A stretch of 64,000 nt of DNA from Dyadobacter endophyticus. GTDB taxonomy: Bacteria; Bacteroidota; Bacteroidia; Cytophagales; Spirosomataceae. Where the stretch lies: positions 124,001 to 188,000 of the forward strand of contig NZ_BMIA01000007.1 of NCBI RefSeq assembly GCF_014641595.1, read 5' to 3'. Made by a program: the position numbers and the translations under genes. Within the stretch, counting starts at the first letter, position 1; each line of letters begins with the position of its first letter. The notes beneath the pieces were generated by a model. The model was not told the origin of the DNA, searched no databases, and was given only the letters and a program-made list of their open reading frames with translations. This document shows, piece after piece, positions 35,073-43,375 of this stretch.

Positions 35073-35657
35073 TTACTCCCGCAGCACCATTTTTTCGATC
35101 AGGAGCATGAAAATGTGGATCACCTTGATATGAATTTCCTGAATGCGGTCGGCGTAACCGAAATGCGGCACGCGGATTTCAACGTCGGCCACGCCCGCGA
35201 GCTTGCCCCCGTCCTTTCCCGACATGATGACGATCTTCATGCCTTTTGCCCTGGCAGCTTCGGCAGCGCGAATGATATTTGCGGAGTTTCCGCTCGTGCT
35301 CAGCCCAAGAAGCACGTCGCCTGGCTGACCCAATGCTTCAATATATCTTGAAAACACATATTCGTACCCGAAATCGTTGCTGACGCAGCTCAGATGGCTC
35401 ACGTCGGAGATCGCGATGGCAGGCAGTGCGCGGCGGTTATCGCGGTAGCGGCCGGTTAGTTCTTCCGCGAAATGCATCGCGTCGCAATGCGACCCGCCAT
35501 TCCCACAGGAAAGGATTTTACCGTTGTGGATGATCGCCTCGGCCATCAGACCCGCTGCTTTTTCGATCTTTTCAATCTGTTCGGGATCGCTCAGGAAACT
35601 GTCCAGAACAGTTTGTGCTTCTTTAAGTTCCTGGCTAATAATGCTTTGATAATTCAT
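35073..35657 (-). CDS. gmhA: D-sedoheptulose-7-phosphate isomerase
   Basis: GmhA converts sedoheptulose 7-phosphate to D-glycero-D-manno-heptose 7-phosphate, the first step to heptose for LPS or other glycans. The 194-aa protein is a single SIS domain. Key motifs are SCGNGGSHCDAMHFAEELTG and GLSTSGNSANI, followed by EIHIKVIHIFMLLIE at the C-terminus; the His in the last motif is the conserved base region. It lies between mnmD (26 nt) and the NUDIX gene. Confidence 0.93.
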   Translation of the reverse strand: MNYQSIISQELKEAQTVLDSFLSDPEQIEKIEKAAGLMAEAIIHNGKILSCGNGGSHCDAMHFAEELTGRYRDNRRALPAIAISDVSHLSCVSNDFGYEYVFSRYIEALGQPGDVLLGLSTSGNSANIIRAAEAARAKGMKIVIMSGKDGGKLAGVADVEIRVPHFGYADRIQEIHIKVIHIFMLLIEKMVLRE

Positions 35658-35683
35658 GCTAATATCTGATTCTATTAAATCTT

Positions 35684-36364
35684 TTAAAGTCTGATGGCTT
35701 TGAGAACGTGTGTCTTCCGGCCCGGGCCCTTATGCCGCTCTACGATAAAGCCCCCTGCTCGTAGCGCCCTTTTAACGATTCCTTTCGAAGAATATGTTAC
35801 TAATACGCCTCCCTGCGACGTTTGGGCCGCTATTTTGGCAAAAATTTCTTTCTCCCAAAGCTCGGGTTGGGCCCGCGGGTCGAAAGCGTCGTAGAAAATA
35901 ACGTCAAAAAATCGCTCCGAGGTGAAGTCCTGCACGGTGGTTTGCTCCTTTCGGAGGCTAAAAAAAGGAGAAATGGCCGTTTCTGCGCCCCAAGGCGCGT
36001 GGTGCAGCTGCATAAAACCGGTGGCGCCGGAAGCTTCCTCGTAATTCAGTTGCGACGCTTCCAGCAACGACACAGGATAGGCCTCCACAGATGTGTAGAA
36101 AACCTGTTTTTGGAGGCTATCGGCCAGCTTCCAGGCGAGGAAGGCATTCAGCCCGGTACCGAAGCCCATTTCAAAAACGTAAACCGGTCCCGAAGCATTC
36201 TCCAGGACCGGCTTTAAACCGAGATTGATATATATGTGCTCCGATTCCATCAGGGCACCTTGCAATGAATGGTATTGCTGCTTGAACTGCGCACTGAACA
36301 GCGAATGCGAGCCGTCTTCGGTAATGATGAAGCGATCCAAATGGCCGGGTTTTAGTTTGGCCAA
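35684..36364 (-). CDS. mnmD: tRNA 5-methylaminomethyl-2-thiouridine-forming methyltransferase MnmD (stand-alone)
   Basis: MnmD methylates the wobble-uridine precursor nm5s2U34 in tRNA with S-adenosylmethionine. The 226-aa protein has the DUF752-type fold. The SAM-binding motif is VFEMGFGTGLNAFLAWKL and the active-site stretch FYDAFDPRAQPELWEKEIF. The C-terminus GPGRKTHVLKAI is the family signature. Unlike E. coli MnmC there is no FAD oxidase half, a known arrangement in many bacteria. It begins 5 nt after the protease-like gene ends. Confidence 0.9.
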   Translation of the reverse strand: MAKLKPGHLDRFIITEDGSHSLFSAQFKQQYHSLQGALMESEHIYINLGLKPVLENASGPVYVFEMGFGTGLNAFLAWKLADSLQKQVFYTSVEAYPVSLLEASQLNYEEASGATGFMQLHHAPWGAETAISPFFSLRKEQTTVQDFTSERFFDVIFYDAFDPRAQPELWEKEIFAKIAAQTSQGGVLVTYSSKGIVKRALRAGGFIVERHKGPGRKTHVLKAIRL

Positions 36365-36369
36365 AAGTA

Positions 36370-37638
36370 CTAAATCATTCTGCGCAGTGTGACCTGGGTA
36401 AAGAAAATATCGCCTTTCCGTTTCACTAGCAGGTCCACATTTTTGCCATCGCCCCGCTGCAAAAGCTTGTATATTTCGCTCACATTGAGCTCCGAAGCGG
36501 AGTGATCATCGATAAACAGGAGCTGATCACCTTCCATCAACCCGGCGCGTGCGGCCGGAGAATCGGTTACGACGTGGTTGACGATGTAACTACGCAGGTC
36601 CCTTCCTTCCGCACGGATTTCCATCCCGCTCATATCATGCTCGAATTTCTCGCGCAGGCGACTTCTGATCGGTTTCAGCACCATATAGTGCTCGCCGTAG
36701 TTGAATGTCACTTTGAAACGGCGGAGCAGTTCGCAACCGATATTACCCTGCCGCTCGGCTCCGGCCCGGATTTTCGAACCGAATGCGATACTGTCGGGAA
36801 ACGAGGCTACCACATTATTCAGCTCGAAACGGCCCAACCGCATTTTATCGACACGGCCCAGGTTGCCATTAATAACCCCGTTCAAACCCCGGCCCAACTG
36901 CGCGCGGATCACCTTTTCCGGTAAGCGGAAGGTTTCTTTGCGCGTATTGTTGAGAAGCAAGGCGTGGCCTGCACCGGTGTCGATCAGCACCCGGATCGGA
37001 TGCTCGCGGCCATCGGCGAAAAGCGTCACCGCGTCGGTAAATGGCTTGGTATCCTCGATGATGAGCGGGTGTTTGTCGCCTTTGCTGGTTTTGTACTTGT
37101 ACCTGTCAGGGCGCATCAGCAGTATTTCTTTTTTGGCAAAATCGATCGTTACGACGAAGTTGTTGAAGATTTCATACCCGAAAATCCCATGCACAGGCAC
37201 GCCCACGTATTCAGAAAGCCGCAGGAAATCCTGTTCGAGGATCACGATATTCTGATGATTGGCTTTAAGCCTGCCCATCGAAAACTTATTATCGATCGCG
37301 ACATGCGCCGAAATGGATGCCCCCTCGCCCGCACCTGTGAGGTTCACCTTGCGGGTCATACGCAGCTTGTCGGCTTTGAGGACGTTCGGATCGGTGATGA
37401 TGATGGAGCTAACGCCGGTGTCGAGGATAAAACGCAGTGAATCATTGTCGTTGATCTTCGCGTAAAGCAATATAAGATTGGAATGCAGCTCGAACGGGAT
37501 GCGTGCTGTTTTGTAGTTTTTGTCTAAAAAATAACCATACTTTTCCTCTGATACAGGGGGAACGTCGCTGGAATGGCCGAATGTTAGGGTGTGGGTAAAA
37601 AGTATGATCGCTGCTATGAACCACTTAGACGTTTTCAT
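36370..37638 (-). CDS. Periplasmic retropepsin-like aspartyl protease with PDZ domain
   Basis: The 422-aa protein has a signal peptide (about residues 1-22) and two aspartyl-protease lobes. One has DTGVSS at Asp73 and the other DTGAGH at Asp220. Each lobe is followed by beta-strand segments with conserved FxxVTIDF and Gly-rich stretches. A PDZ domain ends the protein (about 330-415, DSPAARAGLMEGDQLLF). This matches Bacteroidetes aspartyl-protease/PDZ families, probably envelope proteolysis. Activity is inferred. The start is unusual for this window because a strong AGGAGG precedes it. Confidence 0.82.
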   Translation of the reverse strand: MKTSKWFIAAIILFTHTLTFGHSSDVPPVSEEKYGYFLDKNYKTARIPFELHSNLILLYAKINDNDSLRFILDTGVSSIIITDPNVLKADKLRMTRKVNLTGAGEGASISAHVAIDNKFSMGRLKANHQNIVILEQDFLRLSEYVGVPVHGIFGYEIFNNFVVTIDFAKKEILLMRPDRYKYKTSKGDKHPLIIEDTKPFTDAVTLFADGREHPIRVLIDTGAGHALLLNNTRKETFRLPEKVIRAQLGRGLNGVINGNLGRVDKMRLGRFELNNVVASFPDSIAFGSKIRAGAERQGNIGCELLRRFKVTFNYGEHYMVLKPIRSRLREKFEHDMSGMEIRAEGRDLRSYIVNHVVTDSPAARAGLMEGDQLLFIDDHSASELNVSEIYKLLQRGDGKNVDLLVKRKGDIFFTQVTLRRMI

Positions 37639-37643
37639 CGTGG

Positions 37644-37651
37644 CCTCCTTT
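37644..37651 (-). promoter_or_regulatory. Strong Shine-Dalgarno site of the protease-like gene
   Basis: The minus strand reads AAAGGAGG followed by five bases and the ATG at 37638. Such a site is rare in Bacteroidota, where initiation usually does not use an anti-SD match, and it supports this start. Confidence 0.65.
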
Positions 37652-37894
37652 CTTTAAGTACTATGTGTCAAATTCTGTCCGCAATATCATTTTAAACACT
37701 CTGATTATAAATGACTTAGTAAGTTGATTTATATCCTTCGGTGTACGTTAAGTGTCGAAATCAGTCCAATCGGTTAATTCAAGTAAAAATAGCTCAATTT
37801 GCATTAATAAAACACAAAAAAATCTCGATATGTGCAAACTTTCCGACATTTTTTTGATCACATATATATAATCACGTAAATGATGAAAATATGG
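37652..37894. other. AT-rich divergent region between the protease-like gene and tpiA
   Basis: About 300 bp lie between the divergent starts at 37638 and 37942. It is much more AT-rich than its surroundings and has no convincing ORF. Apart from the Shine-Dalgarno site and the tpiA -7 box I see no ordered motif. Confidence 0.4.
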
Positions 37895-37902
37895 TACTTT
37901 TG
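37895..37902 (+). promoter_or_regulatory. -7 box of tpiA
   Basis: TACTTTTG matches TAnnTTTG exactly, 39 bp before the tpiA ATG. No TTG lies at the -33 position. A start of translation at 37891 would lie upstream of the transcript, so the ATG at 37942 is favoured. Confidence 0.45.
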
Positions 37903-37941
37903 TTGCGTAAAATGACTTATTTCCATAATAAAAATTTTCTC

Positions 37942-38703
37942 ATGCGAAAAAAAATTGTTGCCGGTAACTGGAAGATGAACAAGGTTCTGGATGAAGCGGT
38001 TGCGCTTACTTCGGAGCTCGTTAATATGGCCAAAGACGAGGTCCGGAATGACGCGAAAATCATCCTTTGCCCTCCTGCGATTTACCTTACTACGATTCAA
38101 AAATATATCGAGAACGAGCCCAACTTCGCGTTGGCCGCTCAAAACTGCTCCGACAAAGTTTCGGGAGCATTCACCGGTGAGATTTCCGCACAAATGCTGC
38201 AATCGATCGGTGTACAATATGTGCTGATCGGCCACAGCGAACGCCGCCAGTATTTCAATGAAACCAATGCACTGCTTGCAGAAAAAGTAAATACCGCATT
38301 GGCCAACGGCGTTTCTCCAATCTTCTGCTGCGGCGAGTCACTCGAACAGCGCCAGAATGACGATTATATCGGTTTTGTGAAAAACCAGCTGACCGAAAGC
38401 CTTTTCCACCTTTCGGAAGAACAATTGAAGTCGGTTGTGATCGCCTATGAGCCTATTTGGGCCATTGGAACGGGCCTTACCGCCTCGGCTGAGCAAGCGC
38501 AGGACATGCATGCGGCATTGCGCGCGCACATCGCGTCGAAATACGGTGCGGATGTAGCCGACGAAATTTCCATCCTCTACGGCGGAAGCGTTACAGCAGC
38601 CAGCGCTCCCGAACTGTTCGCAGCCCCGGATATCGACGGCGGCCTGGTAGGCGGTGCTTCGTTGAAATCACGGGAGTTTACCAATATTATCAAGGCGAGA
38701 TAG
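37942..38703 (+). CDS. tpiA: Triosephosphate isomerase
   Basis: TpiA interconverts dihydroxyacetone phosphate and glyceraldehyde 3-phosphate in glycolysis. The 253-aa protein starts RKKIVAGNWKMN with catalytic Lys11. The catalytic His98 lies in LIGHSERRQYF and Glu170 in AYEPIWAIGTG. The phosphate-binding end is LYGGSVT and GGLVGGASL. A longer frame from 37891 is open but the standard family N-terminus begins at 37942. The gene ends in an inverted repeat. Confidence 0.97.
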   Translation: MRKKIVAGNWKMNKVLDEAVALTSELVNMAKDEVRNDAKIILCPPAIYLTTIQKYIENEPNFALAAQNCSDKVSGAFTGEISAQMLQSIGVQYVLIGHSERRQYFNETNALLAEKVNTALANGVSPIFCCGESLEQRQNDDYIGFVKNQLTESLFHLSEEQLKSVVIAYEPIWAIGTGLTASAEQAQDMHAALRAHIASKYGADVADEISILYGGSVTAASAPELFAAPDIDGGLVGGASLKSREFTNIIKAR

Positions 38704-38708
38704 TCGGA

Positions 38709-38751
38709 TTGTCATCCTGAGTGTGACAATAGTGCTCGCTCAGGATGACAA
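38709..38751. repeat. REP-like hairpin between tpiA and the OmpA-family gene
   Basis: TTGTCATCCTGAG (38709-38721) and CTCAGGATGACAA (38739-38751) are perfect 13-bp arms with a 17-nt loop and no T-run. The core GTCATCCTGAG is like the interspersed palindromes found between genes in many bacteria. It may also stop transcription from the two converging genes. Confidence 0.6.
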
Positions 38752-38756
38752 TTAGA

Positions 38757-39995
38757 TCACATTTCCGTAATCACAAATTCCACCCGGCGGTTCTTTTTCC
38801 GCTCTTCTTCGGTTCCTTTGGTGATTGGCCTTGTGCCGCCGTAACCTTTCGCTTCGATACGGCTTCCATTAATGCCCTTTTCTACGAGGTAGTTTTTTAC
38901 CGCCTCCGCGCGCTGACGGGAGAGTTCAAGGTTTTTGTCAAAGTCACCTACATTATCGGTATGGCCTTCGACCCGGATCTTGACTGTCGGACTGTCGCGC
39001 ATGACGTCTACCAGCCGGTTCAGCTCTTCAAAGGATTCAGGAAGCAACGTGTATTGGGAAGTTTCAAAATAAATATTAGGGAGCAAAATCGTTTCTCCGA
39101 CGATGAGCGGCGTAAGATATACGTCCTGATCAAAAGACTTGCCCGAAGAGTCGCCCGGCGCGAGGCTGAACGACGACCCGTAGTAGCCGCGGGCCATTAC
39201 ACGGAATTTATATTGCTCACCCGCATCGACGCCCACCCGGTATTTTCCGGATGACGACCGGATTTGCAGCGTATCCCCGCTTTCGATGTAGGAAAGCTGG
39301 GCGGCGATCGGCTCCTTCGTTTTCGCATTGTAAACCGTACCTCTTAAAACAGCCGTTTCACTCTCTTTTTTCGGAGCGGGTACCGGAACCTTCTTTTGGG
39401 GTGCTTTTACGGCTGGTTTTTTCGCCGGCGGTGTCGTTGCTTTGGCTATCGGCTTCGATGATTTCTCAGGCTGTTTTTTCAACGGGTTTTTGACATGGAT
39501 TCCGTAAAAATTCCACGACTGGTAACCGCCCGAACTTCTGCCTTCGTAAAAATCGAACTCCTCGATTCCCGGCGTAAGTCTTTCGAAATAGGCCACAAAA
39601 TCCACCGTATCGCCATTTGCGACGCTTGTTTTAGTAGTGGTAGTGATATTTTCTGCCCTGATAAATTTGAATTTTTTATCGATTTCACCAGGCTTGTACA
39701 GCCTCGTTTCAGGATCGAGCCAGATCTGACTTTGGCCTTGCTGCTGCAATTTTGGAATGCGCGAGTCGGGAAATGGTGACGTCCGTGGTTGTGATCGCAA
39801 TTGCGGCTGCTGGGCTTGCTTGTCGATGAATTGCAGATAGACAACCGTGTTGGCATCCGTCAGTTCTACCTTCTTGATTTTCACATAGGGAACCGACGAC
39901 TCCTCTACCCTGGGATTCTCAGTAATTTGCCCGAAGCTGGTATGGATTGACAGTAAAATGGCTCCAAAACTGGCCGAAAGCAACTTGAAATTCAT
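38757..39995 (-). CDS. OmpA-family peptidoglycan-binding protein
   Basis: The 412-aa protein has a signal peptide (LLSASFGAILLSIHTSFGQ). An N-terminal domain of unknown fold and a Lys/Pro/Ala-rich linker of about 45 residues (from roughly 190) follow. A CarboxypepD_reg-like or PEGA-like domain comes next (LRGTVYNAKTKEPIAAQLSY). The C-terminal OmpA domain has EGHTDNVG and LSRQRAEAVKNYLVEKGI, the peptidoglycan-binding site. It probably links the outer membrane to the cell wall. The ATG at 39995 is preferred over an in-frame TTG at 40028, since the signal peptide starts there. Confidence 0.87.
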   Translation of the reverse strand: MNFKLLSASFGAILLSIHTSFGQITENPRVEESSVPYVKIKKVELTDANTVVYLQFIDKQAQQPQLRSQPRTSPFPDSRIPKLQQQGQSQIWLDPETRLYKPGEIDKKFKFIRAENITTTTKTSVANGDTVDFVAYFERLTPGIEEFDFYEGRSSGGYQSWNFYGIHVKNPLKKQPEKSSKPIAKATTPPAKKPAVKAPQKKVPVPAPKKESETAVLRGTVYNAKTKEPIAAQLSYIESGDTLQIRSSSGKYRVGVDAGEQYKFRVMARGYYGSSFSLAPGDSSGKSFDQDVYLTPLIVGETILLPNIYFETSQYTLLPESFEELNRLVDVMRDSPTVKIRVEGHTDNVGDFDKNLELSRQRAEAVKNYLVEKGINGSRIEAKGYGGTRPITKGTEEERKKNRRVEFVITEM

Positions 39996-40079
39996 AGCGA
40001 TATTGGGGTTTGAATTAAATATCAGCAAGAACGTCCGAAAATCGATGATAGTTTGTTAAAAATTGTTAAACGCAGAAAA

Positions 40080-40832
40080 TCACTGGTTTACAGGAATAAA
40101 CGGAATCCAGAAAGCCGGATCGTAGCGCTCCCAGGCGTGGCAGGCGAACGGCAACTGATGGTTTGTAAGCTCATAACTCGCGGCCGGGCTTTTCTCGAAC
40201 GAGAAACGCAATGCCTCGCGCCATTCCGGTAATCTCATAAAGATTTTCATCGGTTTGAGCCGCGTCGCTTCCTGGCAGAAAAGCATGTCTTCATTGCCTT
40301 TCCAGGAGGGGTAGAATAGGTTGTATATCTTTAAATAGCGTAAAAACGCAGCTATTTTTCGCAAGGACAGGCCTCCATTAAGCACCACACGATGGGACGA
40401 CAACGCGTCGGCAAAATCCTGCGCCGCCTCGGCAGAAATCGTATCGAACTCGGGCATGTGAAGTGACGGCGCGCCCACATAGTCATAACCTTTGGCACAC
40501 CATTCTTCGAGCTCGTCGCGGAAAACAAATGCATCAAGCTGGTAAATGAGGATGTATTGGTAAGCGTCGAAGGCCTTGTAAAAATCAATGGACACCATCA
40601 GCCGGTTATAGGCATCGACGCCCGCGAAGTAACTGTTAGCAAACGACTGGACCCTGAGCGCCGGGTATTGTTGCTGCAATGCGGAAAGGTCGAGGCCGGC
40701 AGGTTTCACGACGATCACCGGGTAGTTGCCCAGCACAGCCATACATTGCCGCAACGACATTTGCTCGGCATCCGTCATATTTGCCTGATACACAGGTATC
40801 ACCACCGCCACCCGCGACTTTTTTTCAGCCAT
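40080..40832 (-). CDS. DUF5672-family glycosyltransferase-like protein
   Basis: The 250-aa protein begins RVAVVIPVYQANMTDAEQ, a nucleotide-sugar-binding-like start. The central block ILIYQLDAFVFRDELEEW holds a DxD-like element (LDAFVFRD) and is typical of DUF5672. VLNGGLSLRKIAAFLRYL and NEDMLFCQEATRLKPM follow, then HAWERYDPAFW. The family is usually assigned to glycan or glycolipid synthesis, but donor and acceptor are unknown. It lies 19 nt downstream of the GT2 gene in the same direction, so the two likely act on one glycan. Confidence 0.78.
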   Translation of the reverse strand: MAEKKSRVAVVIPVYQANMTDAEQMSLRQCMAVLGNYPVIVVKPAGLDLSALQQQYPALRVQSFANSYFAGVDAYNRLMVSIDFYKAFDAYQYILIYQLDAFVFRDELEEWCAKGYDYVGAPSLHMPEFDTISAEAAQDFADALSSHRVVLNGGLSLRKIAAFLRYLKIYNLFYPSWKGNEDMLFCQEATRLKPMKIFMRLPEWREALRFSFEKSPAASYELTNHQLPFACHAWERYDPAFWIPFIPVNQ

Positions 40833-40851
40833 TTTAATGTTAATCCAGTTC

Positions 40852-41829
40852 CTATTCGAATAAATCTCCTACCGCCGGCAGCCACCAGTCTTTACTGCTA
40901 AACTTGTAATAACCGCGCAGCAATTGGCTCAGCACCGGTGTAAGTCGTTTGAAACGGCTTTCGGGCAGTCCCGCCCGGGTGTAAAAATGCTTTTGGGAAA
41001 GATACAATTTAAGCAGTTTCTCGCGCGGGACGAACGGAAGCGCGCGAAGAAGCAGATAAAGCTCATGCAGCTTATTGGCCTTTTCTTTCAACGGGACGAG
41101 CTTTAATTTCCGGTCGCGTTTGAAACGGTGGGCGAGCTGCACTTTCTCGACCTTGTTGCCAAATCCCACCTGCTGGCTGGAATGGATGCGGTACGAAATA
41201 AGGGATTCGGGTATGAATTCTATCTTGTTTTCCAGGCTCAACACCATGGCTATCCAGGCATCATGGATCAAATCCTGCACGTGCGTAGGGAAAGGCATGA
41301 GCCGGGCGAGGCATGATTTGCGGATCGCGAGCGTGGCGCCTGTCACCACAAACCCGTTAAAAAGGATCTCATGAGGTTTGCCGCTTTCCCAGATCTGCTG
41401 CCGTGCTCTGTCAAACTCGATTTCTTCCCAAATAGTCCTGCCGGTTGGCTCCGAATCGTCATTGATCATTTCCGCATCGCTGAACACCGCGTCGAGGTCC
41501 GGGCGCGCATTCAGGAATGCAAGCTGCTTTTGCACCTTATCGTTTCGCCAGCGGTCGTCCTGGTCACACAGGAAAATCACGTCCCCTTCACATAGCGACA
41601 GGCACTTCTCGAAATTCCTGGTCGAACCGAGATTCTGCTCGTTCACATAAATGCGAACGGCGAACTTGCTGGTAGTAGCAAAAGATTTTATGATTTCAAT
41701 CGTGTCGTCCTTAGATCTGTCGTCGCAAACAACCAATTCATCCACCGAAACCGTCTGATCAGCAATGCTCTTCAACTGTTCGGGCAAGTACTTTGCCCCG
41801 TTGTAAGTACACATAGCTACTGAAATCAT
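40852..41829 (-). CDS. Glycosyltransferase family 2
   Basis: The 325-aa protein is a GT-A fold transferase with the standard start ISVAMCTYNGAKYLPEQL. The first acidic site is VVCDDRSKDDT and the metal-binding DxD-like motif FLCDQDDRW. The acceptor region GATLAIRKSCLARL and the late part with NKVEKVQLAHRFKRDRKLK point to a single-domain enzyme; no membrane helix is apparent. It resembles rhamnosyltransferase-like GT2 enzymes, but the sugar is not readable. It is translated divergently from the 41941 gene. Confidence 0.88.
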   Translation of the reverse strand: MISVAMCTYNGAKYLPEQLKSIADQTVSVDELVVCDDRSKDDTIEIIKSFATTSKFAVRIYVNEQNLGSTRNFEKCLSLCEGDVIFLCDQDDRWRNDKVQKQLAFLNARPDLDAVFSDAEMINDDSEPTGRTIWEEIEFDRARQQIWESGKPHEILFNGFVVTGATLAIRKSCLARLMPFPTHVQDLIHDAWIAMVLSLENKIEFIPESLISYRIHSSQQVGFGNKVEKVQLAHRFKRDRKLKLVPLKEKANKLHELYLLLRALPFVPREKLLKLYLSQKHFYTRAGLPESRFKRLTPVLSQLLRGYYKFSSKDWWLPAVGDLFE

Positions 41830-41940
41830 AATGTGTATCTGTATTTTATATTTTTGTAAAAGCTTCCCGGCCTTTTTAATAGGCCATAAAGTTACGTGGT
41901 TGAGCCGGGAATTAAATCAAAAGTTATTAAAACCACTTGA

Positions 41941-42492
41941 ATGGCATTACCAGAACAGCTTAAAAAGGCGATTATCCAGATGCCGGCGAAAGAAAAGGAT
42001 AAATTGCTCCTGAGGCTGATCACCAAAGACAAGACCCTGAGCGACCGCCTGCATTTCGAACTGATCGAAGACAGTTCCACCATTCCCGAACGCCGCGAAG
42101 AGCTCATGGGGCGGATCGTGCGGACATCGAAGTTCAACCAGAATACGCCGGGTTGGGTACTGACGGATATGCGCAGCCTCAGTGCGGATATTGCCTATCA
42201 TGTGAAGGTTACGAAGGATAAGGTCGGGGGCATTGAGTTGAATATTTTTCTCTTGAATACATTCCTGGAAGGCTACTCCAACATTCTGAGAACCTACTCG
42301 TCCCGCGCCGATACCTGTGCATTGTACATTGCCAAAAAGGCCCAGGTGATCCTTAACGGCCTTAGTAAACTCGACGATGACTACCGGATCGACTATATCA
42401 AAGACACGAACCGAATGCTTCAACTCGTTTTCAGCCTCTGTTCCAAAATGTACGCCCGACAAATGGAACTGCCGCACGAACTGGAATTTTAA
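41941..42492 (+). CDS. Conserved helical protein of unknown function
   Basis: I do not recognise this 183-aa protein. It begins with a charged helix (PEQLKKAIIQMPAKEKDKLL). The rest is mostly helical, with a central SLSADIAYHVKVTKDKVGG and a C-terminal helix pair (YIKDTNRMLQLVFSLCSKM). There is no signal peptide or membrane segment, so it is cytoplasmic. It is followed after 14 nt by the nicotinamidase-like gene, which suggests a bicistron. Its start is convincing because the ATG leads straight into the conserved-looking helix. Confidence 0.6.
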   Translation: MALPEQLKKAIIQMPAKEKDKLLLRLITKDKTLSDRLHFELIEDSSTIPERREELMGRIVRTSKFNQNTPGWVLTDMRSLSADIAYHVKVTKDKVGGIELNIFLLNTFLEGYSNILRTYSSRADTCALYIAKKAQVILNGLSKLDDDYRIDYIKDTNRMLQLVFSLCSKMYARQMELPHELEF

Positions 42493-42506
42493 CACACCAT
42501 TGATCT

Positions 42507-43301
42507 ATGAAAAAGACCGCATTGCTGATTATCGACGCCCAATACGATTTCTGTGATCCTAACGGGACATTATACGTTCCCGGGGCCGAGAAAGACGTTG
42601 AGCGCATTGCCAGCCTCATTGCGTTGGAAGGCGACAAAATCGATTCAATATTCCTGACGCTCGATACCCACAAGGTGCTGGACATTGCGCACCCGCTTTT
42701 CTGGGAAGATCGGAACGGCAATACGGTCGCACCGTTTACGCTGATTTCAACCCAATCGGTGGAAGCGGGCAAATGGATCCCGCGCTACCATCGCGAATAT
42801 GTTTTGAAATATCTGCAAACCCTTGAAGAAGAAGGCGAATTCCAGCATTTTATCTGGCCGGAGCATTGCCTTGCCGGCTCCAAAGGGGCGGCAATCGACG
42901 ATACGCTCATGCGCGCCGTGCTCGCCTGGGCGCACCGCACCCGCCGCGACTACCGGACGGTTTCGAAAGGTATTAACCCGCTGACCGAGCATTTCGGGGT
43001 TTTCAAAGCCCAGGTACCGGTGGCTAATGCACCCGAAACAGAGCTGGATGAACGTTTTCTGGCTGAGCTAAGCGAATATGATCAGGTACTCGTGGCCGGC
43101 GAAGCACGTTCGCATTGTGTCGCGACGAGCATCCGGCAGATCGTCAAATATGCCCCTGCATTGGCTGCGAAAGTCGTTGCGCTCACCGACTGCATGTCCG
43201 ACGTCCCCAACTTCGGTCACTTCGCCGATCCTATATTTGAAGAAGCCGCCAAAAGCGGCATGAAATTTATGAAAGCGGGCCAGGTTTTTAAAGAAAACTA
43301 A
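42507..43301 (+). CDS. Isochorismatase-superfamily cysteine hydrolase, nicotinamidase-like
   Basis: The 264-aa protein has the superfamily triad: Asp10 in LLIIDAQYDFCDP, a Lys-region block WPEHCLAGSKGAAI, and a nucleophile Cys near 204 in GEARSHCVATSIR. A DTH-x-n-H pattern (FLTLDTHKVLDIAHPLFW) could be the metal site of nicotinamidases. It is longer than PncA (about 210 aa), so it may be a different amidase. Nicotinamide deamidation is plausible but not certain. It lies 14 nt after the unknown gene. Confidence 0.78.
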   Translation: MKKTALLIIDAQYDFCDPNGTLYVPGAEKDVERIASLIALEGDKIDSIFLTLDTHKVLDIAHPLFWEDRNGNTVAPFTLISTQSVEAGKWIPRYHREYVLKYLQTLEEEGEFQHFIWPEHCLAGSKGAAIDDTLMRAVLAWAHRTRRDYRTVSKGINPLTEHFGVFKAQVPVANAPETELDERFLAELSEYDQVLVAGEARSHCVATSIRQIVKYAPALAAKVVALTDCMSDVPNFGHFADPIFEEAAKSGMKFMKAGQVFKEN

Positions 43302-43375
43302 ATGCCGCGCCTTTTGGTTATAATAGTATCACATCATCATTCAAACTAATATCATAATCCATCGATAACCCCGCT

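Noticed and set aside
37891..37941. Upstream extension of tpiA
   Set aside because: The -7 box of the gene overlaps this stretch and the family N-terminus begins at 37942.
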